Source: Desulfobacterales bacterium
GTDB taxonomy: Bacteria; Desulfobacterota; Desulfobulbia; Desulfobulbales; BM004
DNA length: 5,385 nucleotides
Reading direction: 5' to 3'
Assembly (NCBI GenBank): GCA_030621655.1
Contig: JAUXHH010000128.1
Span: 1 to 5,385, forward strand
Below the pieces are notes generated by a model. It was not told the origin of the DNA. It saw only the letters and a program-made list of their open reading frames with translations, and did no database searches. The translations under genes and the position numbers were made by a program. Every line of letters starts with the position of its first letter. The stretch's first letter is position 1. Shown one piece after another: positions 1 to 5,385 of this stretch.

Positions 1-143
1 GGTAAAAAACATTCAGGGACAAATCCTGCTCCGTTGCTTTGCCGGAACCACATTGACAATACTTTAAGAGGAAATTGTCCTGGTGAACGTGGGGCCACAC
101 AGGAAAGTCTACTGAACCAGGGAGGATTAGGATTTAAAGTTTT
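1..143. other. Non-coding stretch with inverted repeats
   Basis: No gene is convincing here. GACAAT (55-60) can pair with ATTGTC (74-79), CCTGGT (79-84) with ACCAGG (116-121), and GTG (89-91) with CAC (96-98). The segment CAGGGACAA (14-22) also recurs imperfectly inverted as TTGTCCTG (75-82). It could be a structured leader or trailer, or a decayed small repeat element. I do not recognise an RNA family. Confidence 0.35.
4..28 (-). terminator. Possible weak intrinsic terminator of the minus-strand genes
   Basis: On the minus strand, CAGG and CCTG (within 14-28) can form a short stem, extended by one pair across a bulge, followed after 4 nt by a run of six T (complement of 4-9). The stem is only 4-5 bp, so this is a weak candidate. 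It lies about 160 bp past the ABC stop codon. Confidence 0.25.
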
Positions 144-175
144 CCCCTTGACCCCTCGACCCCTCGACCCCTTGA
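144..175. repeat. Four tandem copies of the octamer CCCCTYGA
   Basis: Four consecutive 8-bp units, CCCCTTGA, CCCCTCGA, CCCCTCGA and CCCCTTGA, begin at 144, 152, 160 and 168. They start 10 bp beyond the stop codon of the ABC gene. The inner two units contain TCGA and the outer two TTGA. Short intergenic tandem octamers like this can vary in copy number by slippage. I see no coding or known regulatory role. Confidence 0.8.
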
Positions 176-185
176 AACCTGTTTC

Positions 186-1973
186 CTAGTCTTTCCCCAT
201 CCGGCTTGTCTGGTATTCATAAATTGTGGCGTAGAACTTATTTTCCCGCAGCAGATATTCATGGTCACCCCGTGTAACGATTTTCCCCTTTTCCATAACA
301 ATGAGCTGATCAGCCTGGGCCAGAGGCGCCAGACGGTGTGAAACAATTATACAGACCCTATCTTTGATGAATGGCCGTATGGACCGGATAATTTCATGCT
401 CGGTCTCAATATCCACCGCTGATAGACCATCATCAATAATAATAACAGGCCTGTCAGATAACAATGCGCGTGCAAGGGCAATACGCTGCCGCTGACCTCC
501 GGAAAGCTTCACTCCTTTTTCACCAATCCTGGTTGCATATCCTTCCGGCAGGACATCAATCTCAGCATGAATTGCAGCCGCCCTTGCAACTGCTTCAATT
601 TCTTCCTGGGACGCCCCGGGCTTCCCCATGGCAATGTTGACCCGGACAGTGTCTGAAAAAACCGTAATATCCTGGGGAACCAATGCTATTCTCTTGCGCA
701 CCTCTGTCAGATCCAGGTTATTTACATCTATTCCGTTCCATAAAACGGCGCCCGTCTCAACCGGATACAATCTAGCCAGGAGGTGGCACAAGGTCGTTTT
801 CCCTGACCCTGTTTTCCCTACAATACCCAGAATTCCCTGTTGAACATCCATGGATACATCATCAAGGACTCGATCATGCTGACCCGGATAGGAAAAAGCA
901 AGATTTGCAACTGTAATGGAACTGATTTTCTCAGGAACATGCTGCGGATTCGACGGTGCGGCAAAAACCGGCCTTTCTTCCAGGATGTCCTGTATACGCT
1001 GTAATGATGTAACCCCACGCTGAAAAAGATTGGTGACCCAGCCTAAAGCCATCATCGGCCAGGTCAGCATGAACAGATAGGAGGTAAAGGCAACAAAATC
1101 ACCAATGGTAATGCTGCCATTAATAGTTAAACGACCACCGAATAAAAGGACCAGAAGCATACTGCTGTTGGCTATAAATCCTGAAACAGGGAAAAGAGTG
1201 CCATGCACCCTGGCAAGGCGGAGATTGTCCGATACATATTCTTTGCCCATGGCATCAAACCTTCCAGTCTGGTTTTCCTCCAGGGTATAAACCTTGATCA
1301 TTCGTATTGAATTTATAGATGTCCTGGCAAATTCCGTAAGTTTGGAAAACTGCTCCTGGACTTTTCTGAAATATCTGTGCAGACGGCCTGAAAGAAAACG
1401 TGTGAGCAATGCCAGAAGAGGCATCGGCACAATTGCGATCAAAGTCAAACCTGGATGAATATATGCCATAAATGAGAGTGCGGCGATTGAGAGAACAAAC
1501 GCGTCAACAAAAGCCACCAGCCCCATTCCGCCGGCAAGTTGAACAGCAGCCAGATCGTTGGTAGCCAGGGCCATTATTTCCCCGGTGGTTTTCCGTTGAA
1601 AAAAAATGCGGTCAAGGGTTAACAGGTGGGAAAAAAGCCAGTTACGAAAATCCTTTTCCAGGTGGCGGGAAAAACCCAGTATCATAAAGCGCCAGCCAAA
1701 ACGAAATACTGCAATGCATACAGCCAGGCCAAAGATCATGATACCATATCGCAGAAGGCTTGCCTGGCTGACCTCTGCACTCTGCAAGCTGTCCACTGCA
1801 TGCTTGATAATCCGTGGAATAACCAACTGCAGGCCATTAACCGCCAGAAGGGATAAAAAACCTAGTGCCAGCCGCAGCTTATATTGTCTGAAAAAAGGAA
1901 AGACCAGACGTATAGCCTGCCAGGAGTTATCCATTTTCTGGCCCGGTTCTGGCTTTTCAGTTTCTTGCTGCAT
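186..1973 (-). CDS. ABC exporter half-transporter, fused membrane and ATPase domains (MdlA/MsbA-like, degenerate site)
   Basis: This 595-residue inner-membrane protein has the type IV ABC exporter layout: six hydrophobic segments between about residues 32 and 312, then a nucleotide-binding domain from about 352 to 580. Visible motifs are the A-loop Tyr362, Walker A GKTGSGKTT (386-394), Q-loop Gln434, signature LSGGQ (490-494), Walker B VIIID (510-514), D-loop SAVD (518-521) and switch His546. The residue after Walker B is Asp515, not the catalytic Glu. This IDDGLSAVD form is typical of the degenerate subunit in heterodimers such as MdlA, TM287 and BmrC. The substrate cannot be deduced; the family exports drugs, lipids or peptides. 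The ATG at 1973 follows GAGGA about 8 nt upstream, inside the end of the nitroreductase gene, which points to coupled translation. Length is normal and the frame intact. No partner subunit is in the window. Confidence 0.93.
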   Translation of the reverse strand: MQQETEKPEPGQKMDNSWQAIRLVFPFFRQYKLRLALGFLSLLAVNGLQLVIPRIIKHAVDSLQSAEVSQASLLRYGIMIFGLAVCIAVFRFGWRFMILGFSRHLEKDFRNWLFSHLLTLDRIFFQRKTTGEIMALATNDLAAVQLAGGMGLVAFVDAFVLSIAALSFMAYIHPGLTLIAIVPMPLLALLTRFLSGRLHRYFRKVQEQFSKLTEFARTSINSIRMIKVYTLEENQTGRFDAMGKEYVSDNLRLARVHGTLFPVSGFIANSSMLLVLLFGGRLTINGSITIGDFVAFTSYLFMLTWPMMALGWVTNLFQRGVTSLQRIQDILEERPVFAAPSNPQHVPEKISSITVANLAFSYPGQHDRVLDDVSMDVQQGILGIVGKTGSGKTTLCHLLARLYPVETGAVLWNGIDVNNLDLTEVRKRIALVPQDITVFSDTVRVNIAMGKPGASQEEIEAVARAAAIHAEIDVLPEGYATRIGEKGVKLSGGQRQRIALARALLSDRPVIIIDDGLSAVDIETEHEIIRSIRPFIKDRVCIIVSHRLAPLAQADQLIVMEKGKIVTRGDHEYLLRENKFYATIYEYQTSRMGKD

Positions 1974-1975
1974 TT

Positions 1976-2890
1976 TTATTTCCTCAGCAATGTCGGATAA
2001 CGGGGCATAATCTTTTTTCTATGTGCTGCTTTCTCATACTGCTCTGCCGGATAGCCGAGTGCAATAACTGCAAATATGGATTCATCGTCCGGGATCTCTA
2101 AGACCTTCCTTATATTCTTATCTCTTTTAATGGCCTCAACCGCAAATCCAATCATACAGCTGCCCAGACCGAGACTGTGAGCTGCCAGCATAATATTCTG
2201 GCTTGCCAGGAGCCCATCTTCCAAGGGTGAACTTGCTGCTTTTTTACCCCCAACAAGAATAGCTGCAACTGCTCCATGGAATAAGGTGTCCTTCCCTTCC
2301 TTTTTCCAAAGCAAAAGCCCTTCCCGGACAGTCTTATAGTGGCGGCTGTAATATTTTCCCAGTCCGTCTCCAGCAAAATATTTACTGAAAAGCCTGAGCC
2401 AGGATTTTTCCGCCATCCTGTTCAATTTGTCAAAAAAACGGGCAATATGCTCTCCAAGGACAACGATTTTCCGGCGGCTGGCAAGGATCGAAAAAGTCCA
2501 GAGTTGCGAGTTGGTTCCTGATGGTGCGGTTGTTCCTATCTTGACCAGATCTTCCAGCAGTTTTTGGTCAATCTCCCTGTCCGTATAGTTACGACAGGAA
2601 CGTCTGGACCGCATCAAGCGGACAAGCTGTGCGGTATCATATTCTCCATGGGGCAGCCAACGATCATCCACTACAGCAAAAAACAGAGAGAAAGGATGCT
2701 CCAGAGTTTCAACCCGTATGGCATTAACCGGGCAGACAGCTTCGCAGTGGCCACAGCCCATTGAATACGTCCCGGTAACTAAAGCCTTTCCATCCTGCAT
2801 GGAAAGCGTCTTTGCAGGGCAGACTTCAATGCAGAGTCCGCAGCCAATACATAAATCCGGGTCTATGGACGTTGTTACTGAGTTCTGCAT
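1976..2890 (-). CDS. Nitroreductase-family protein with N-terminal ferredoxin domain
   Basis: This 304-residue protein fuses a ferredoxin-like module to an FMN-dependent nitroreductase fold. The first cluster motif is complete: C14-x2-C17-x2-C20-x3-C24-P. The second has only C46, C49 and C53-P, with Ser43 where the first Cys belongs. The nitroreductase part starts near residue 88: RSRRSCRNY (94-102) and APSGTNSQLW (122-131) match the FMN-phosphate and flavin-contact segments, and GLGSCMIGF (241-249) and ALGYP (277-281) are typical of the C-terminal half. Members of this fusion family occur widely in anaerobes and probably pass electrons from the iron-sulfur clusters to FMN; substrates are mostly unknown. 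The start codon lacks a clear ribosome site, but a TGA two codons upstream closes the frame. It ends 2 bp before the ABC exporter start, so the two are probably co-translated. Confidence 0.9.
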   Translation of the reverse strand: MQNSVTTSIDPDLCIGCGLCIEVCPAKTLSMQDGKALVTGTYSMGCGHCEAVCPVNAIRVETLEHPFSLFFAVVDDRWLPHGEYDTAQLVRLMRSRRSCRNYTDREIDQKLLEDLVKIGTTAPSGTNSQLWTFSILASRRKIVVLGEHIARFFDKLNRMAEKSWLRLFSKYFAGDGLGKYYSRHYKTVREGLLLWKKEGKDTLFHGAVAAILVGGKKAASSPLEDGLLASQNIMLAAHSLGLGSCMIGFAVEAIKRDKNIRKVLEIPDDESIFAVIALGYPAEQYEKAAHRKKIMPRYPTLLRK

Positions 2891-2964
2891 ATATCAGGAG
2901 GATGGTTTATCGGATGTAAAAAACAACAGAATCTGACTTGTATTCTTTTGCCAATGGTCGCCGA

Positions 2965-3321
2965 TCAGGCAAGTCCTTCAAACTCCTTAAGAATTTCTAT
3001 ACGTGTAATATTTTTCATAATACTTTTTTTGAGGTCGGCAGAAAGAGGACTCATGAACTGCACACCCATGCCGATTCTTTCAACTTTGGGAGACCTGTTT
3101 ACCCAGACGACAACTGCCATGACTTCTGCCTGGTAATATTCTTCAACAGGGAAAACCAGCTTTAACTTGCTCCCTGGTTCAAGAGGATCCGGTGCACAAA
3201 GAAACATTCCACCTAGAGATATGTTTTTACTAAAAGACAGGACATAGTCTCCTGCATGGATATAGTCGACCTGAAATTCTATTGGTATCCGCTCTTCGAT
3301 CCTGAGATTGTCGGTTGACAT
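2965..3321 (-). CDS. PilZ-domain protein
   Basis: This 118-residue cytosolic protein is a single PilZ domain, the family that binds the second messenger cyclic di-GMP. Both ligand motifs are visible: R7-x-x-x-R11 near the N terminus, and N33-x-S35-x-x-G38 (the D/NxSxxG box) in NISLGG. A GMGVQF strand at 84-89 is typical of the C-terminal half of the barrel in many deltaproteobacterial PilZ proteins. The ATG at 3321 is chosen because AGGAG at 3326-3330 precedes it; the frame stays open upstream for 46 more codons, but that part is AT-rich and not PilZ-like. There is no effector domain, so it probably works by binding a partner protein, which cannot be named. It lies 74 bp upstream of the nitroreductase gene on the same strand and may be co-transcribed. 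Confidence 0.85.
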   Translation of the reverse strand: MSTDNLRIEERIPIEFQVDYIHAGDYVLSFSKNISLGGMFLCAPDPLEPGSKLKLVFPVEEYYQAEVMAVVVWVNRSPKVERIGMGVQFMSPLSADLKKSIMKNITRIEILKEFEGLA

Positions 3322-3338
3322 ATTTCTCCTCAAATCAT

Positions 3339-3356
3339 TCAGGAAATTATTCCTGA
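3339..3356. repeat. 18-bp palindrome in the PilZ gene leader
   Basis: TCAGGAAATTATTCCTGA has perfect 7-bp arms around a 4-nt centre. It ends 17 nt before the PilZ start codon and sits just upstream of its ribosome site. It could be an operator for a dimeric repressor or a small mRNA hairpin that affects translation. Its function is not known from sequence. Confidence 0.45.
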
Positions 3357-3396
3357 GTAATCGTATATTATCTATAAAAGACGAAGCCTTGATGAA

Positions 3397-3402
3397 ATTA
3401 TA
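3397..3402 (-). promoter_or_regulatory. Possible -10 box of the PilZ promoter
   Basis: A perfect TATAAT on the minus strand lies about 75 bp upstream of the PilZ ATG, between that gene and the divergent region. No good -35 hexamer sits 16-18 bp further upstream, and the surroundings are so AT-rich that chance matches are likely. This is a weak candidate only. Confidence 0.25.
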
Positions 3403-3632
3403 TTTTATAATATATAAATTATTATGCAATAATGGACCAGCAGAGACTTCAGAAATCACTCTTTATAAAAAAATTTCTTTCCATTTACCCGTAGACTACA
3501 GCTATGCATATATACTTTCCAGGATTATTTGATTATCAACTGTAACTGCATACTCTATTGTTAATTCTTTATTCTTTGTTAAGGAAGGTGTCATACCGCT
3601 ACACAAAGCCAACCTGTAATCCCATACAAACC

Positions 3633-3694
3633 GTTAATTTATGTTAACTTAACGTTAATACAACTTAACAGGTTAACGTATATTTTCACTTAAC
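3633..3694. repeat. Cluster of seven TTAAC/GTTAA sites, candidate activator-binding array
   Basis: Seven copies of TTAAC, counted in either orientation, fall within 62 bp (at 3633, 3643, 3649, 3654, 3665, 3672 and 3690). They include two perfect GTTAAC palindromes, the 10-bp palindrome TTAACGTTAA at 3649-3658, and the direct repeat AACTTAAC at 3646 and 3662. Scattered single copies occur at 3560, 3578, 3849 and 3949. The cluster lies about 220-280 bp upstream of the predicted sigma-54 start, where enhancer-binding activators can act. The role is inference; AT richness alone explains some copies. Confidence 0.4.
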
Positions 3695-3886
3695 AACTGC
3701 ATGCCCGTATTTTTCCCCATAAAAAAATAGGCTTTAAAAATTTTATTATTTTCACAATTTCTCTCTCTGATAATCTCTCTTTCCTTTCTGGCAGAGGGAT
3801 TTCAATCATTCTACCCTTGCCGGCCTTTTCGCCTTAATCAATATTTCTGTTAATTAATTACTTAAACATGCCTGCCCGGAATTGAG

Positions 3887-3902
3887 TGGCACACCTTTTG
3901 CT
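3887..3902 (+). promoter_or_regulatory. Sigma-54 (-24/-12) promoter of the selenoprotein gene
   Basis: The sequence TGGCAC-N5-TTGCT matches the RpoN consensus TGGCAC-N5-TTGCW, with the invariant GG at 3888-3889 and GC at 3900-3901 at the required spacing. Transcription should start near 3913, giving a leader of about 57 nt before the ATG at 3970. Sigma-54 promoters need an AAA+ activator bound upstream, so expression is probably switched by a specific signal. Confidence 0.8.
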
Positions 3903-3959
3903 AATGAACAGTAAAGAGTAACACAAGACCAACTTGTATATTGGAAAATTAACAGTAAA

Positions 3960-3965
3960 AGGAGG
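3960..3965 (+). promoter_or_regulatory. Ribosome binding site setting the selenoprotein start
   Basis: A perfect AGGAGG lies 4 nt before the ATG at 3970. It decides between this start and an upstream in-frame TTG at 3934, which has no comparable site and would add 12 residues ahead of a normal signal peptide. Confidence 0.85.
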
Positions 3966-3969
3966 AAAT

Positions 3970-5328
3970 ATGATAACCAAAAATAAATCATCACTGTTTC
4001 TTGCAGCTCTGCTCGCAGTGACTTTCACTGCTGCGGGTACAGCAAATGCAGGCAAACCGACCGTTGCCGGTTCCTGCAAAGAATGCCACACCGCAGAAGC
4101 TGATACCGTTCGCGGCAATCTTGGCACAGTTTCACCTGACTTCAACACCCTGCAGGTAAAAGTTGGCAAAAAATTAATCTGGATCGTCAATTACGACGAC
4201 AAAACCAGCGTTGTTAACGGCGATAAAACCTCAGGAGCTGAAAGCATTAAGGATCTTCCGAAGAACAAAGAGATCCGTATAAGTTACTCAGGTGGTGAAT
4301 CAAAACCCCTGGCTACCGAAATCACTGTTAAACAGCCCTACAAGGTTCCGGAAGACCAGAAAATCACAAATGACGAAGTAGCAAAACTCGTTTCCCAGGG
4401 ACCCGAGAAAGGCAATTATACCCTGATTGATGCAAGACCTAAGGGTGCATTTTTAACCGGCCATATCCCTTCTGCCATTTCGCTTCCCTTTGACAGCTTT
4501 GAAGAAAGCTGCTCAACGGTCCTGTCAAATGATAAGGATAGACTTATCGTCTTTTACTGCGGAGGACCCACCTGAACCATGAGTCCCTTCTCTGCCCGTG
4601 CGGCAGTTGAACTCGGTTATACCAATGTTAAGGTTCTCTCTTCAGGTCTTCCCGGCTGGAAGAAATCCAAGGGTGTTTTTGCAATGCCTGCCAATGGCCT
4701 TAAGAAAATGATCCACCAGAATACTTCATATGTCCTTATTGATCTCCGCTCCAAAAAAGCAGCAACCGCAGGTCATATCAAAGGCGCTGTATCAATCCCT
4801 GAGGCTGAACTGGCTGCGGCAAAAGATAAATTTCCCAAGGCCAAATCGGCACCGATCATTCTGTATAACGATGACCCGGCTTCCGCCGAGACCTTTGCAC
4901 TTGTACGCGGCTGGGGATATAAAAATGCCTCTGTTTTAATAGGCGGGGCCAAGGCCTGGGACGGCAAGTTCTTCCCGGGTGATCCAGGCTCAAAGATTGT
5001 CTATGTAAAAAAACTGAAACCCGGCGAGATAACAAGTGCTGAATTCAAGAAGGCGGCGGCAGGTAAAATGACTGGCAAAGTTATTCTTGATGTGCGCGAC
5101 AGCGGTACTGCCGGGACAATTTCCGGAGCCGTCCATATTCCGCAGGCCGAGCTTGCAGGTCGACTTGCTGAACTTCCAAAAGATAAAGAAATCATTATTC
5201 ATTGCAATACCGGCATACTCGCGAGTATGGCTCTTAAAACCCTGAAGGATAATGGGTACAAGGCAAGATATGTCGATGCAGTCGTCCAGGTAAGTCCTGA
5301 CGGTTCATTTGAGGTGTCTTCAAAATAG
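3970..5328 (+). CDS. Predicted selenoprotein: exported haem-c / triple-rhodanese protein (in-frame TGA read as Sec)
   Basis: Read through the TGA at 4573-4575, this is one 452-residue protein. Residues 1-27 are a signal peptide (Lys-rich start, hydrophobic core, cleavage after ANA). CKECH at 36-40 is a single haem c-binding CxxCH. Residues about 45-121 are beta-rich. Rhodanese module 1 (about 131-232) has LIDAR, GHIPSA and the loop Cys197-GGPT-Sec202-TMS. Module 2 (about 243-335) has LIDLR and GHIKGA, but Asn300 stands where the catalytic Cys should be. Module 3 (about 354-445) has LDVRD, GAVHIP and Cys412 in HCNTG. The ATG at 3970 is chosen for its AGGAGG at 3960-3965; an in-frame TTG at 3934 lacks a ribosome site. 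Rhodaneses transfer sulfane sulfur through a Cys persulfide; the haem and exported location suggest a periplasmic redox or sulfur/selenium role, which is inference. The gene stands alone behind a sigma-54 promoter. The alternative is a pseudogene split by a stop, which the SECIS-like hairpin and full conservation of the frame after the TGA argue against. Confidence 0.85.
4573..4614 (+). promoter_or_regulatory. Putative bacterial SECIS element with UGA selenocysteine codon
   Basis: The UGA at 4573-4575 is followed by a foldable stem-loop. The upper stem is CTGCC (4592-4596) paired with GGCAG (4602-4606), five Watson-Crick pairs closing the 5-nt loop CGTGC. Below a small internal loop, TTC (4588-4590) pairs with GAA (4609-4611), and GAG (4581-4583) can pair with CTC (4612-4614). 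The loop starts 21 nt after the UGA and has G as its second base. Known bacterial SECIS elements place the apical loop roughly 16-37 nt downstream, with a G in the first two loop positions, where SelB binds. The element is inside the coding region, as expected in bacteria. Confidence 0.75.
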
Positions 5329-5385
5329 TAAGAATTCTCTCAAGTTTTATAAAGCTTCCCCTCGAATGCGGGTCGTTGATCTTCG

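Larger units (their letters stand above)
3322..3969. other. Divergent intergenic region, AT-rich, no gene
   Basis: This 648-bp gap separates the minus-strand PilZ gene from the plus-strand selenoprotein gene. Open frames in it are short, lack ribosome sites and look like no protein family. It holds, left to right, the PilZ leader palindrome, a candidate -10 box, the TTAAC cluster (3633-3694), a pyrimidine-rich CT stretch (about 3759-3789) and the sigma-54 promoter. The length fits a promoter that needs upstream activator binding and DNA looping. Confidence 0.7.

Noticed and set aside
61..130. Possible riboswitch or RNase P-like RNA suggested by GAGGAAA and paired segments.
   Set aside because: The conserved core sequences of the RNA families I know do not fit; only generic pairing is visible.
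1606..2010. 134-codon plus-strand open frame opposite the ABC transporter's membrane domain.
   Set aside because: It is the antisense shadow of a clear ABC exporter; its composition is low in hydrophobic order and matches no family.
3322..3459. 46-residue N-terminal extension of the PilZ protein to an ATG at 3459.
   Set aside because: It spans the AT-rich leader and the palindrome, has no ribosome site and no PilZ similarity; the ATG at 3321 has AGGAG.
3934..3969. Upstream TTG start for the selenoprotein, adding 12 residues.
   Set aside because: No ribosome site precedes it, while the ATG at 3970 has AGGAGG and begins a normal signal peptide.
3858..4190. 110-codon minus-strand open frame over the promoter and start of the selenoprotein gene.
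   Set aside because: It is antisense to a convincing signal peptide and haem motif and has no recognisable domain.
4579..5328. Second half of the rhodanese protein as an independent gene starting at ATG 4579, with GGAGG at 4561-4565.
   Set aside because: The spacing to the ATG is 13 nt, longer than usual, and the GGAGG is explained by Cys-Gly-Gly codons. The product would begin inside a rhodanese active-site loop without a signal peptide.

Overview
This 5.4-kb window looks like chromosomal DNA from an anaerobic, Gram-negative Deltaproteobacterium-type organism (Desulfobacterota, perhaps a sulfate- or sulfur-metabolising lineage). That placement is an inference. It rests on a periplasmic CxxCH/rhodanese protein with a probable selenocysteine codon, a near-perfect sigma-54 promoter, a PilZ protein and a ferredoxin-nitroreductase fusion. 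No rRNA, tRNA, CRISPR array or intact mobile element is visible.

Left part, minus strand (186-3321): three genes run right to left. A short PilZ-domain protein (likely c-di-GMP-responsive) comes first, then a nitroreductase with an N-terminal ferredoxin-like domain, then an ABC exporter with fused membrane and ATPase domains. The nitroreductase and ABC genes are 2 bp apart and probably translationally coupled. The PilZ gene lies 74 bp upstream and may share the transcript. The ABC protein has Asp in place of the catalytic Glu after Walker B, the pattern of the 'degenerate' half of heterodimeric exporters, and no partner is in the window. Positions 1-185 hold no recognisable gene. They contain an 8-bp unit repeated four times and several inverted repeats, one of which could be a weak terminator for this operon.

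Centre (3322-3969): a 648-bp divergent, AT-rich intergenic region. It contains an 18-bp palindrome in the PilZ leader, a 62-bp cluster of seven TTAAC/GTTAA sites, and a -24/-12 (sigma-54) promoter at 3887-3902 that drives the right-hand gene.

Right part, plus strand (3970-5328): the highlight. Two adjacent open frames in the same reading frame are separated only by TGA at 4573-4575 and one Thr codon. Read through, they give one 452-residue exported protein: signal peptide, one CxxCH haem c motif, a beta-rich linker and three rhodanese modules. The TGA lies in the active-site loop of the first rhodanese module, five residues after its Cys. A stem-loop just downstream fits the bacterial SECIS pattern. 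I read this as a selenoprotein that standard gene callers would split in two. A nonsense mutation is the main alternative.
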